Positions 27,022 to 36,022 are shown, counted from the first letter of the stretch. The stretch is 64,000 nucleotides of DNA from an uncultured Bacteroidales bacterium (GCA_900315175.1 OMYA01000005.1:1-64000), one strand, 5' to 3'. The notes: a model not told the origin generated them from the sequence alone. Translations and numbers: made by a program.

Positions 27022-27153
27022 GTTACTTAAATTTATAATTTGTTTACTTTTTTCTTTTTTCGGTCGCCTGCGGCTCAAAATCTTTCAAAATCTATTTAAA
27101 ATCTTTCAAAAATTTCTTCTTTATTTTGTTGGATTTCCGCTTGTAGTGCGCCG

Positions 27154-27936
27154 TCAACAGCCTTTGAAACTCGGTTTTTCTTTGTTAAGAAACGCTGTCA
27201 TTCCCGCTTTCTGGTCTTCTGTTGCAAAGCATTTTCCGAAGTTGCGGTTCTCCAGTTCGATGGCGTCGGCTGCAACCATGTCGTAGCTCTCGTTGATGCA
27301 TTCTTTTGCATATCTGATAGCCAATGGTGCGTTGGCGACGATCTTCTGGGCTGTCTCGATGACTCTTTCCATCAGCTCTTCGGGAGCGTAAACGGCGTTC
27401 ACCAAGCCTATGCGCAGTGCTTCATCGGCGCGGATGGCCTTGCCTGTGTAAATCATCTCCTTGGCATAACCTTGTCCGATGAGCTTAGCCAGGCGGTAAG
27501 TGCCGCTGAAACCAGGTGTGATTCCCAGTCCCACCTCAGGCTGACCGAACTTGGCGTTGCTTGAGGCGTAACGGAAGTCACAAGCCATTGCGAGCTCGCA
27601 ACCACCGCCGAGGCAGAATCCGTTGACAGCAGCGATGACCGGTATCGGGAGCAGCTCAATCTTACGGAAAGCGATGGCGCCGAGTTTGCTGAACTCATAG
27701 CCTTCTTTCTCATAGAGATGCACCATCTCCGAGATATCGGCACCTGCCACAAACGACTTCTCGCCGTCACCGGTGATGATGAGGACGCGGGTCTTTTGGG
27801 TGTCAAGGTTGCTGACGAAATCGTCGATTTCTCTCAAGACCGTCGAATTCAGCGCATTCAACGACTTGGGAGCCGACACCGTCATGATGGTGATGCCGTC
27901 TTCTCTGACTTCGCTTTTTAAGAATATGTATTCCAT
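27154..27936 (-). CDS. Enoyl-CoA hydratase (crotonase)
   Basis: 260-residue crotonase-fold enzyme, probably hydrating crotonyl-CoA to 3-hydroxybutyryl-CoA. Both catalytic Glu are present: GGGCELAMACDFRY and FGQPEVGLGITPG. The oxyanion loop is SFVAGADISEM. The ATG at 27936 (MEYIFLKSEV) is used; the longer frame to 27993 reads through an inverted repeat (27951-28072). Operon context with hbd and bcd supports the 3-hydroxybutyryl-CoA dehydratase role. Confidence 0.93.
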   Translation of the reverse strand: MEYIFLKSEVREDGITIMTVSAPKSLNALNSTVLREIDDFVSNLDTQKTRVLIITGDGEKSFVAGADISEMVHLYEKEGYEFSKLGAIAFRKIELLPIPVIAAVNGFCLGGGCELAMACDFRYASSNAKFGQPEVGLGITPGFSGTYRLAKLIGQGYAKEMIYTGKAIRADEALRIGLVNAVYAPEELMERVIETAQKIVANAPLAIRYAKECINESYDMVAADAIELENRNFGKCFATEDQKAGMTAFLNKEKPSFKGC

Positions 27937-27950
27937 AATTCTATTCTTTC

Positions 27951-28072
27951 CGTCATTTCGACCGACCGAAGGGAGTGGAGCAATCTCCTGCACTTGAATG
28001 AGATTTTTTCACCAAGGTGAAAGCTTTCGCAAGCTCAGGTCTCCATTCCGCTTCGCTCCAGTCGAAATGACG
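27951..28072. repeat. Inverted-repeat element of the GTCATTTCGA family, copy 1
   Basis: The ends CGTCATTTCGAC (27951-27962) and GTCGAAATGACG (28061-28072) are a perfect 12-bp inverted repeat around a 98-nt centre that can also pair in part (GGAGTGGAG with CTCCATTCC). It fills the space between the CoA-transferase and crotonase genes inside the operon. Relatives lie at 51100-51222 and 53047-53161. Confidence 0.75.
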
Positions 28073-28080
28073 AGTGAGTG

Positions 28081-28740
28081 TTAGTCAAGCATCGATTTGA
28101 GGTTAGGACTGATGATGAGCTTAGCCTCTGTAGCGGCCTGCACCTGCTCGACGGTGAATTCAGGATGGATCTCTGTGAGGACGATGCCTTCTTTTGTGAT
28201 TTCCATCACACCCATCTCGGTGATGATCATGTTGACCTGGCCTGCTGCTGTGAGAGGCAGTGTGCATTCCTTCAATATCTTAGGAGCGCCCTTCTGTGTG
28301 TGTTCCATGGTGAGGATAACTCGTTTTGCACCGACCACGAGGTCCATTGCGCCGCCCATGCCAGGAGCCATCTTGCCTGGGATGATCCAGTTGGCGAGGT
28401 TACCCTTCTCATCGACTTGCAATGCGCCGAGGAACGACACGTTGACGTGACCGCCGCGGATGATTGCGAATGATGTTGCCGAGTCGAATGTGCAAGCGCC
28501 TGGTGTCAAGGTGATGAAACCGCCGCCAGCGTTGATGAGGTTTTTGTCTTCCTGGCCTTCCTCAGGTGTTGGGCCCATGCCCATAGCACCGTTCTCTGTC
28601 TGCAGTGTCACTGACACGCCTGCAGGGAGATAGTTAGGAATCATTGTCGGAAGACCGATACCCAAATTCACAACATCGCCGTCATGCAACTCTTTAGCAG
28701 CACGTCTTGCGATAACTTCTCTGATTTCGTTTTTTTCCAT
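28081..28740 (-). CDS. atoA: Acetoacetate/butyrate CoA-transferase beta subunit
   Basis: 219 residues, class I CoA-transferase small subunit. Moves CoA between butyryl-CoA or acetyl-CoA and acetoacetate. VVNLGIGLPTMIPNYLP and the active-site Glu in LQTENGAMGMGP (Glu49) are conserved; the centre reads GGFITLTPGACTFDSATSF. The partner alpha subunit (atoD) is not in this window, although the two are often adjacent. Lies between kamE and the crotonase gene. Confidence 0.93.
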   Translation of the reverse strand: MEKNEIREVIARRAAKELHDGDVVNLGIGLPTMIPNYLPAGVSVTLQTENGAMGMGPTPEEGQEDKNLINAGGGFITLTPGACTFDSATSFAIIRGGHVNVSFLGALQVDEKGNLANWIIPGKMAPGMGGAMDLVVGAKRVILTMEHTQKGAPKILKECTLPLTAAGQVNMIITEMGVMEITKEGIVLTEIHPEFTVEQVQAATEAKLIISPNLKSMLD

Positions 28741-28785
28741 ATAGCAAAATATTTAATTGTTAATTTTTGAATATCAATTATTTAC

Positions 28786-28824
28786 AACCCGTTGGAATAA
28801 GGCATGCCTTATCCTCTACGGGTT
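28786..28824. repeat. Palindrome with AAGGCATGCCTT centre, copy 2
   Basis: The arms AACCCGT and ACGGGTT enclose ATAAGGCATGCCTTAT. The right end overlaps the kamE stop codon. Same core as 7223-7242. Confidence 0.7.
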
Positions 28825-29611
28825 ATTTCATCCCGCGTTTGACCATTTCCTGAACGATGAATGATGCCACGTCGTCGGCGTAGGTGTTCATTCCGAAGCC
28901 TGCGTCGAAGCCGAGTTCCTTAGCGAGCTCGTGGGAGATACGTGCGCCACCGCAGCAGCAAATCATCTTGTCGCGCAAGCCCTCAGCCTCCATCAGCTCG
29001 ATGAATTCGGTCATGTTCTTGATGTGGACGTCTTTCTGTGTGACTGTCTGTGAGACCAGCAAGGCATCGGCATGAAGTTCAATGCCTTTTGCGATGAATT
29101 CCTCATTCGGAACCTGTGAACCGAGGTTGTAGGCCTCAATCATCTCGTAACGTTCAAGTCCGTAGTGGCCGGCATAGCCTTTCATGTTCATGATGGCGTC
29201 GATACCCACGGTGTGAGCGTCGGTGCCTGTACTTGCGCCAACGACGACAATCTTACGGCCGATGTTTTCCTTGATGTACTGGTCGGTCTCGTACATGTCC
29301 ATGGTGTTCGATTCGACCTTCGGGACGTAAATTGTGCTGTAGTTCACGGTGTGAGTGCAGCTTCCGTAGCAGTTAAAGAATGTGAATCCCGGTGTCAACT
29401 CTTTGTAATACACAACAATAGGATTCTCGAAACCCATAGTTTTGAGGAGTTGTTTGGCTGCCTCAACAGCTTCTGCGCCGCATGGCACTGGTAATGTGAA
29501 ACTCAGCTGGGTCTTACCATCGTTCATAGTGTCGCCATACGGCTTGATTTTAGTTAAGTCTAAGGTTTTGTCAAAATCCTTAGCTTCCATTGAATATAAT
29601 CCTTCGCTCAT
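28823..29611 (-). CDS. kamE: Lysine 5,6-aminomutase beta subunit (B12-binding)
   Basis: 262 residues, the same length as the clostridial protein. With KamD it moves the terminal amino group of beta-lysine or D-lysine, using adenosylcobalamin and PLP, in lysine fermentation. The start MSEGLYSMEAKDFDKTLDL is typical. DAHTVG (131-136) is the cobalamin motif, with His133 as cobalt ligand, and Lys144 in MNMKGYAGHYG matches the PLP lysine of the characterised enzyme. It is the first gene of the operon behind its own promoter (29689-29696). No kamD is next to it, which is unusual. Confidence 0.93.
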   Translation of the reverse strand: MSEGLYSMEAKDFDKTLDLTKIKPYGDTMNDGKTQLSFTLPVPCGAEAVEAAKQLLKTMGFENPIVVYYKELTPGFTFFNCYGSCTHTVNYSTIYVPKVESNTMDMYETDQYIKENIGRKIVVVGASTGTDAHTVGIDAIMNMKGYAGHYGLERYEMIEAYNLGSQVPNEEFIAKGIELHADALLVSQTVTQKDVHIKNMTEFIELMEAEGLRDKMICCCGGARISHELAKELGFDAGFGMNTYADDVASFIVQEMVKRGMK

Positions 29612-29688
29612 ATATAATATAAATTATTCTTTATCAACGAGTTAAAATACAATATGTGATAAAAGCGATTACACCTTTATCATGTCTG

Positions 29689-29696
29689 CAAATATA
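29689..29696 (-). promoter_or_regulatory. Promoter -7 box TATATTTG for the kamE-etfA operon
   Basis: TATATTTG on the minus strand, 78 nt before the kamE ATG. The resulting leader (about 70 nt) shows no cobalamin-riboswitch features that I can see. Confidence 0.6.
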
Positions 29697-29742
29697 ATAT
29701 ATTTTTTTGAATAGAAAACAAAAATTTCATTGATTTTTTAAT

Positions 29743-29821
29743 GAGATTATTGGTGCCATTTTCGAAATACTCTCAGTACCCTGTGGTAAGTCGTATTTCT
29801 GCAAATGGCACCAATAATCTC
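29743..29821. repeat. Variable-arm hairpin element, copy A
   Basis: A 19-bp perfect outer stem (29743-29761 with 29803-29821) encloses the family core: TTTCGAAATACTC, TACCCTGTGGTA, and GTATTTCTGC. GAAATAC pairs with GTATTTC, and TACC with GGTA around a CTGT loop. It lies between the GltS-like gene and the kamE promoter. Confidence 0.8.
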
Positions 29822-29822
29822 T

Positions 29823-29925
29823 GAAAAACAATTTTCGAAATACTCTCAGTACCCTGTGGTAAGTCGTATTTTTGGGGGTAAGTCGTATTTTTGGGGGTAA
29901 GTCGTATTTCTGCTATTGTTTTTTC
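29823..29925. repeat. Variable-arm hairpin element, copy B, with internal 19-nt tandem repeat
   Basis: The arms GAAAAACAAT and ATTGTTTTTTC enclose the same core. The TAAGTCGTATTTTTGGGGG unit is repeated (29860-29878, 29879-29897, then a partial third). The right arm encodes the last residues and TAG of the GltS-like gene, and the stem with T-run can act as its terminator. Confidence 0.75.
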
Positions 29926-31325
29926 TGAAATAATTTCTTTCGGAAAAGGAATAGGTTAAATAAGACAAAAACGACGATTAAAATTCCCAAGGTGATGATT
30001 GCCTGGTTGAATCCTTGTGGAGCCAGACTGACTAAGAGCAGTACAGGGAAACCGAGTGCCACTGCGGGAAGTGACTGTAAAACAAGGTTGTTTGCTGCAG
30101 GTGTCTCGAACTTAGGGTCGATTTCACGAAGAAGAATCATGCCATTGGAAGCTGTGCCTGTGAGCATGCCGAACATGCTGAAAAAGCCTTCATATATATA
30201 GTTCGGATAGAGATGCTTGCACACTTTCAAGACAAACCAGAATGTCGCAATGGCTCCGAGTGTGCACACGAGTATGTACGGTAGCGCAAATCCCTTGAAT
30301 TCACTGAAGTTGATGGCTGCTGTGCCTGCAACAATCATGATATCGAAAAAGAATCCGCTAATACGGTTCAAGAGGTAATTGTTGATATATTCACGTTTCA
30401 TCAGCTGTCTCTTTCTCAACACTTTAATTATGCCTTTTATCATGATGCCGAACAGCGTGCCAAGCAGGAAGTTGAAGCCCCACATAAGCGGCATGAGGGT
30501 CTTCTCGCCGAAATTTCCAAGGTCGAAACTCTGCAGGCAATGGTTGAAAAGATAGACCAGCAAATATGTGAAAAGCACCAGGCCAAACTGTATGGAGAGC
30601 TTGTCAACTGATTCGGTATCAGGGATTTCGTTCTCACTTTCGTAATCGCTGAGTTTGTTCATCTGTTTCTCTTGGATTTCAGAAATCTTGATTTTGCCTT
30701 TCTTTTTCAAAATATTGAGATAAATCACTCCAACCACGCAGCCAATAATGAACCCCATCGCAGCTATTGACAATCCGAAGTCTTTTCCGGGGAAGTCGAT
30801 GCCTTGTTCTGCGGCTCTGTCCATATAAATCGTGCCGAAATTCAGTGCCTGTCCGGGCCCTTGACCGTAACCCATCGGGAGAAGCAATCCTGCAGCATAG
30901 AATATATGTTTCCCAAAATAGAACAATGGTATCGTAACTAACAGACCGACAATGCCTTGTATGATATATGTGCTTGCCGTCAAAGTGCCGGTCTCAATGA
31001 CTTTCATAGTGCTTGATTTCGACTCAACTTTGTTGTTTTTCAATGCCAAAGCAACAAAACCGAGGCCAAGGGCGTGATATGTGATGATTTCCATTGAGCG
31101 TTTGTCGATTAAATCCTCCCATCCAAGCAAGTCAGAATATATGGCCTTGAAAACCAATATCAGAGCACCTCCGATCAGTGCTGATGGAATCAAACTTTTT
31201 TGCATAAATGGCACTTTTGTTCGCACAATGTTGCCTGCCAAAAGTCCAACAGCAATGATACCAAACTGTATCATTGCATTCCAAACCGCATCGGTTGCGA
31301 AAAATGGGATTGCTAACGTATTCAT
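29913..31325 (-). CDS. GltS-like sodium:glutamate symporter family protein
   Basis: 470-residue inner-membrane protein with about 12 hydrophobic spans, similar to the sodium/glutamate symporter family. LLPMGYGQGPGQALNFGTIY is the conserved pore segment of the first half; MFGMLTGTASNGMILLREID is the matching one in the second half. A basic cytoplasmic loop lies near residues 210-240. The true substrate is uncertain; glutamate or another amino acid is likely, and the nearby fermentation operon makes an amino-acid role attractive. ATG 31325 is preferred over a TTG at 31331. uvrB ends 2 nt upstream, so it is on the uvrB transcript. Confidence 0.85.
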   Translation of the reverse strand: MNTLAIPFFATDAVWNAMIQFGIIAVGLLAGNIVRTKVPFMQKSLIPSALIGGALILVFKAIYSDLLGWEDLIDKRSMEIITYHALGLGFVALALKNNKVESKSSTMKVIETGTLTASTYIIQGIVGLLVTIPLFYFGKHIFYAAGLLLPMGYGQGPGQALNFGTIYMDRAAEQGIDFPGKDFGLSIAAMGFIIGCVVGVIYLNILKKKGKIKISEIQEKQMNKLSDYESENEIPDTESVDKLSIQFGLVLFTYLLVYLFNHCLQSFDLGNFGEKTLMPLMWGFNFLLGTLFGIMIKGIIKVLRKRQLMKREYINNYLLNRISGFFFDIMIVAGTAAINFSEFKGFALPYILVCTLGAIATFWFVLKVCKHLYPNYIYEGFFSMFGMLTGTASNGMILLREIDPKFETPAANNLVLQSLPAVALGFPVLLLVSLAPQGFNQAIITLGILIVVFVLFNLFLFRKKLFQKKQ

Positions 31326-31327
31326 AT

Positions 31328-33343
31328 TCAATCGATTTTGTTTAATTTCTCTTCTAAAGCGACGATTATGTCGCGGTATTTTGCAGCATTCATGAAGTCC
31401 AGTTCCTTGACGGATTTCTCCATTTCTTTCTTGGCATCTTGAATGGCTTTTTTGATGTCTTTGGGCGAGCGATAGACGGCTGTTTTCTCTTCTGCCACCG
31501 ACCTGACGTGTTCTTCAGTCATCTCGTAGTCAACGAGTTTGGCTTTGTTCAGGTCGCCCCAGGCGTTGTCAAGAGGCTTTATAATTGTTTTAGGGACTAT
31601 ATTATGTGCGATATTATATGCCATCTGTTTTTCGCGCCTTCTTTGGGTCTCGTCGATGGTTTTGCGCATCGAGTCGGTGATTTTGTCGGCGTACATTATG
31701 ACTTTGCTTTCGGCATTTCGGGCGGCGCGGCCTGCCATCTGTGTCAACGAACGCTCTGAACGGAGAAAGCCTTCCTTGTCGGCATCCAAAATCGCGACTA
31801 ATTGAACCTCAGGCAGATCCAAGCCTTCACGAAGAAGGTTGACACCGACCAAGACATCGAAGTCTCCCCTTCTCAAGCCCATCATGATTTCTACTCTGTC
31901 CAATGTATCGACATCGGAATGTATGTATCTTGTGTTGATATTCAGATTGTTAAGGTAATTTGTCAGCTCCTCGGCCATACGTTTTGTCAAAGTCGTGACC
32001 AAAACACGCTGTTTGCGGGCGATAACCCGGATTATCTCGTCCACGAGGTCGTCGACCTGGTTGGTGCATGGTCTGACCTCAATTTTCGGGTCGAGAAGTC
32101 CTGTCGGGCGTATAAGCTGCTCCACGTAAACGCCTTGAGTCTGCTGCATCTCGTAGTCGCCAGGCGTAGCGCTGACATATATGGTCTGACCCGTAAGCGA
32201 TTCAAACTCATCGAATTTCAACGGGCGGTTGTCGAGCGCCGAGGGTAGTCTGAAGCCATATTCCACCAAGGTCTGCTTGCGTGAACGGTCGCCTCCGTAC
32301 ATGCCGCGAATTTGTGACACTGTGACATGACTTTCGTCAATGATAGTTATAAAATCATCAGGGAAAAAGTCCAAAAGGCAGAATGGGCGTGTGCCAGCAG
32401 CCCGACCATCAAAATACCGTGAATAGTTTTCGATGCCAGAGCAGTATCCGAGTTCACGAATCATTTCAACATCATGATTTACACGGTCTTCCAAACGTTT
32501 GGCGTCTTCGTATTTCCCAATCTCACGAAAATATTCGGCCTGCTTGAACATGTCGAGAAGTATCTCCTCTGTCGCTTGTTTAATCTTCTCTTTTGATGTC
32601 ACAAAAATGTTTGCCGGAAACAGCGTTATGTTTTGCAGACTCTCGATTCTTGTGCCGTTTATCGGGTCAAACGACTCCAGTTCTTCAATCTCGTCATCCC
32701 AGAAAATTATTCTGTATGGAGTGTCGGAGTATGCAGGAAACACATCGACGGTGTCGCCTTTCACACGAAAGCGTCCACGCGAAAATTCAATGTCATTCCG
32801 ACTGTAAAGCGCATTCGAGAGGTTGAAAAGCAGGTCGTCGCGACGAATCTTCTGCCCAATCTCTATATTGATCACGTTTTTGCTGAAATCTTCCGGATTT
32901 CCGATGCCGTAAATACATGAAACTGAGGATACTACAATGACATCGCGTCTTCCCGAAAGAAGTGCTGACGTTGTGCTCAGTCGCAGTCTGTCAATCTCGT
33001 CGTTTATCGACAAATCTTTCTCAATATAAGTATTGGTTTGCGGGATGAAGGCTTCCGGTTGATAGTAATCGTAATATGAAACGAAATATTCGACCTTGTT
33101 TTCTGGGAAAAACTGCTTGAATTCGCTATATAATTGAGCCGCAAGGGTTTTGTTGTGGCTCAGAATCAATGCAGGGCGGTTCAATTCAGCCAGCATGTTG
33201 GCGATGGTGAAGGTCTTACCAGAGCCTGTAACACCCATCAAAGTCTGGTATCTCTCCCCTGCCAAGATGCCGTTTTTGAGTTGCTCTATGGCCTGGGGCT
33301 GGTCGCCGGTGGGCTTAAACTCCGATGACAACTTGAAATTCAT
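31328..33343 (-). CDS. uvrB: UvrABC excision nuclease subunit B
   Basis: 671 residues, normal length. Verifies DNA damage and positions UvrC. The Walker A motif is MGVTGSGKTFT near residue 39; YVSYYDYYQPEAFIP with YIEKDLSIN forms the beta-hairpin; helicase motifs include TIIDESHVT and AGRAARN; the UVR domain that binds UvrC ends the protein (LDFMNAAKYRD). It overlaps the rhomboid gene by 1 nt and is translationally coupled. Confidence 0.98.
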   Translation of the reverse strand: MNFKLSSEFKPTGDQPQAIEQLKNGILAGERYQTLMGVTGSGKTFTIANMLAELNRPALILSHNKTLAAQLYSEFKQFFPENKVEYFVSYYDYYQPEAFIPQTNTYIEKDLSINDEIDRLRLSTTSALLSGRRDVIVVSSVSCIYGIGNPEDFSKNVINIEIGQKIRRDDLLFNLSNALYSRNDIEFSRGRFRVKGDTVDVFPAYSDTPYRIIFWDDEIEELESFDPINGTRIESLQNITLFPANIFVTSKEKIKQATEEILLDMFKQAEYFREIGKYEDAKRLEDRVNHDVEMIRELGYCSGIENYSRYFDGRAAGTRPFCLLDFFPDDFITIIDESHVTVSQIRGMYGGDRSRKQTLVEYGFRLPSALDNRPLKFDEFESLTGQTIYVSATPGDYEMQQTQGVYVEQLIRPTGLLDPKIEVRPCTNQVDDLVDEIIRVIARKQRVLVTTLTKRMAEELTNYLNNLNINTRYIHSDVDTLDRVEIMMGLRRGDFDVLVGVNLLREGLDLPEVQLVAILDADKEGFLRSERSLTQMAGRAARNAESKVIMYADKITDSMRKTIDETQRRREKQMAYNIAHNIVPKTIIKPLDNAWGDLNKAKLVDYEMTEEHVRSVAEEKTAVYRSPKDIKKAIQDAKKEMEKSVKELDFMNAAKYRDIIVALEEKLNKID

Positions 33344-34218
33344 CAGCTTTTCTTGCTTTGTTTGAAAAGAAACTCCTTCTCCTCTCTAGTGAGGCTGTCG
33401 TAGCCGCCTTTGCTGATCTTATCAAGGATTTGGTCGGTTTTGCGGTCTTCATCATAGCGCTCTTTATTATAGTCCCAGTCTGATTTTGCCCGACCGTTTC
33501 CAAATTTGTCTTTTTTGAATTTTATTTTAAACCTGGAATTGCCGCCATTTTCCTTGTTTCTCCAGTATAATATGAGTAAAAGACCGAAGACCATGCCTCC
33601 GACATGCGCGAAATGAGCCACATTGTCGATGGATGAGAAGCCTGTAAACAATTCGAGAAGACCGTATATCAAAACGAACCATTTTGTCTTGATAGGTATC
33701 AGAAAATACAAGTAAATCATGGAGTTTGGCCACATCATGCCGAATGCGAGAAGTATGCCATAAACGGCTCCCGATGCACCGACTGTGGTAAGCATGTTGA
33801 GATAATCATCCACCGGTCTGCCTCCCAGGTTTACATTCTGGAAGTTTTGAATATCAGAGAGTTGGATGTACTGCACCAGTTCCTGTGTCAAGCCGGCGCC
33901 GATGCCGCATACGAAGTAAAATATCAGGAATCGCTTGGGCCCCCAGGCGTTTTCGATGGCATTGCCGAACATCCATAACGCAAACATGTTGAAAAACAGG
34001 TGTGCGAAGCTGCCGTGCATGAACATATAAGTCACGAACTGATACGGTCTGAAATCTGACGCTCCGATGTAATGCAAGCCAAGATAATTTGCCAAATCGA
34101 TGTGCCAAACCATGTCCATTGCGATGGTTGCAAGGAAAAATATACCATTGATTATCAAAAGGTTCTTAACCACCAAAGGTAAAATGGAAAAGCCTTGCGG
34201 TCTGAATTGATTGTCCAT
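33343..34218 (-). CDS. Rhomboid-family intramembrane serine protease
   Basis: 291 residues. Six or so membrane helices with the catalytic Ser in VGASGAVYGILLAFG and the catalytic His in VAHFAHVGGMVFG. HGSFAHLFFNMFALWMFG is the conserved helix-2 segment with the HxxxN motif. The cytoplasmic C-terminal tail is basic and hydrophilic (NENGGNSRF-like start, then many Lys/Asp). The gene overlaps mutL and uvrB by 1 nt on either side. The substrate is unknown. Confidence 0.93.
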   Translation of the reverse strand: MDNQFRPQGFSILPLVVKNLLIINGIFFLATIAMDMVWHIDLANYLGLHYIGASDFRPYQFVTYMFMHGSFAHLFFNMFALWMFGNAIENAWGPKRFLIFYFVCGIGAGLTQELVQYIQLSDIQNFQNVNLGGRPVDDYLNMLTTVGASGAVYGILLAFGMMWPNSMIYLYFLIPIKTKWFVLIYGLLELFTGFSSIDNVAHFAHVGGMVFGLLLILYWRNKENGGNSRFKIKFKKDKFGNGRAKSDWDYNKERYDEDRKTDQILDKISKGGYDSLTREEKEFLFKQSKKS

Positions 34219-36020
34219 TAGTTTAAACGTGTTTTAATGTCGTCAGCGTTGATGATTGTGAAGATTTTCTTGCCGTTTGGAGCCACTTCTGCCACCGCGC
34301 AGCCGAAAAGTCTGTCGATGATGTCCTGCATCTCCACAGAGCTCAAGGTCTGACCCGCCTTCACCGCCATCTGAGATGCCAGCGAACGCGCTAAATTTAA
34401 TTTTCTATCTGATTGATTACCAGAGAGATTTGTTTTAAAATCCTCCAAAAGTTTCTCAACTATTGAAACGGCGTCGCTGCCTTTGCAATCGACAGGCGTG
34501 CCATTTATTACAAAAGTGGTGCTGTTCATTGACTCAATGCGGAATCCGATTTTTTCAAGCTCAGGTTTTATCTCTTTAAGAATCGATGCGTCATTGATAT
34601 TCAATGAGATATGATGTGGAAACAGTTCCTGTTGTGATGCTATCACCTCAGTCTCCATCTCCTTCAGATATTTCTCGTAAAGTATTCTTTCGTGTGCCAG
34701 ATGCTGGTCGACGACAAGTATTCCGGACTTCACCGTTGTTACAATATATGACTGCTGAAGCTGGATGAAAAGACTCCTTTGTTCTTCTTCCAAAGGCTCG
34801 TTTCCACTGGTGTTTTCGTCAAAACTTGTGTTTGCCACAACGTCGTTGCTATTGTCGTAAGCTATTCGCCAATTCTGTTGCTGATGTCGTATTGGATTGA
34901 TTTTGAATGGGTTAAACGATGGGTCGAAGTCCACCTTGGGTGTTATGACAGGACGATCCATGCGGCTTGCCTCGCCAAAATCGATGCCCATATTCGGGTT
35001 TATATCAAAATCCAAAGTCGGAGCTAAGTTATTCTGTCCTATTGCTTTACGCACTGCCGAATGCATGATGGCGTAAATCAATTTAACGTCGATGAAGTTG
35101 ACTTCGGTCTTTGTTGGATGGATGTTGATGTCAATCTCTTTCGGATCTATCTGAATATCAAGGAAATAGCCTGGGAAACAGTCTTGTGGAATCAGTTCTT
35201 TGTAGGCGTTCTCCACTGCATGATGGAGGTAGGCATGTTTGATGAAACGGCGGTTTACAAAGAAATACTGTTCACCGCGTGTCTTCTTAGAGAACTCAGG
35301 TTTCACGATGAATCCGTCGATTGTGACTGATTCGGTTATCTGATTGACTGGCAGCAATTTACTGTCGTAATCCTTGCCGAAAAGTCCGACGATTCTTTGC
35401 TTCAGAGTGCCGGGATATAGGTGAAAAAGCTCCTTGTCGTTGCTCACAAAGGTAAACCCTATCTCCGGGTTCATTATCGTGATACGGAAAAACTCCTCGT
35501 TGATATGACGAAGTTCTGCCTCATTGGATTTCAAGAAGTTACGTCGTGCAGGCACATTGAAAAACAGGTTTTTTATAGTGAAATTCGTACCTACTGAAGC
35601 TGGTTTCGGAAGTTGTTCCATCACTTTCGAGCCTTCAATGCGAATCTTAGTGCCGACCTCGTCTTCTTTGCGTCTTGTCGTAAGTTCCACTTGTGCCACA
35701 GCTGCTATTGAAGCCAATGCCTCTCCGCGGAAACCCATGGTTTTTATGGCGAAAAGGTCGTCGGCGCATTTGATTTTTGATGTCGCATGTCGCTCAAAAC
35801 ACAGCCGAGCATCAGTCTCTGACATGCCGCAGCCGTTGTCGATGACAGTGATAAATGTGCGCCCTGCGTCTTTCACAATCAGGTCAATCTGCATGGCGCC
35901 GGCATCTATCGCATTCTCTATCAACTCCTTAACGACAGATGCAGGTCTCTGTATGACCTCACCGGCGGCAATCTGATTCGCCACAGAATCTGGAAGTAAC
36001 TTTATGATATCCAGCGACAT
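34218..36020 (-). CDS. mutL: DNA mismatch repair protein MutL
   Basis: 600 residues. The GHKL ATPase domain shows QIAAGEVIQRPASVVKEL, DNGCGMSETDA and GFRGEALASIAAV. The C-terminal dimerisation domain has DQHLAHERILYE, the metal-binding motif of endonuclease-active MutL. The longer frame to 36137 is not coding for MutL; ATG 36020 (MSLDIIKLLP) is the family start and lies 2 nt after the stop of the upstream small membrane protein. Confidence 0.97.
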   Translation of the reverse strand: MSLDIIKLLPDSVANQIAAGEVIQRPASVVKELIENAIDAGAMQIDLIVKDAGRTFITVIDNGCGMSETDARLCFERHATSKIKCADDLFAIKTMGFRGEALASIAAVAQVELTTRRKEDEVGTKIRIEGSKVMEQLPKPASVGTNFTIKNLFFNVPARRNFLKSNEAELRHINEEFFRITIMNPEIGFTFVSNDKELFHLYPGTLKQRIVGLFGKDYDSKLLPVNQITESVTIDGFIVKPEFSKKTRGEQYFFVNRRFIKHAYLHHAVENAYKELIPQDCFPGYFLDIQIDPKEIDINIHPTKTEVNFIDVKLIYAIMHSAVRKAIGQNNLAPTLDFDINPNMGIDFGEASRMDRPVITPKVDFDPSFNPFKINPIRHQQQNWRIAYDNSNDVVANTSFDENTSGNEPLEEEQRSLFIQLQQSYIVTTVKSGILVVDQHLAHERILYEKYLKEMETEVIASQQELFPHHISLNINDASILKEIKPELEKIGFRIESMNSTTFVINGTPVDCKGSDAVSIVEKLLEDFKTNLSGNQSDRKLNLARSLASQMAVKAGQTLSSVEMQDIIDRLFGCAVAEVAPNGKKIFTIINADDIKTRLN

Positions 36021-36022
36021 AG

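Noticed and set aside
28078..28473. Open frame antisense to the CoA-transferase gene
   Set aside because: The opposite strand carries a conserved active-site Glu and full-length family similarity.
28823..29611. Methylmalonyl-CoA mutase small subunit or generic B12-binding protein
   Set aside because: The N-terminal sequence, length and exact spacing of His133 and Lys144 fit the beta subunit of lysine 5,6-aminomutase.
29612..29688. Possible riboswitch before kamE
   Set aside because: The leader is short and A/T-rich with no recognisable aptamer.
29823..29925. CRISPR-like array suggested by repeated GTAAGTCGTATTT units
   Set aside because: The units are directly adjacent, with no unique spacers and no cas genes.
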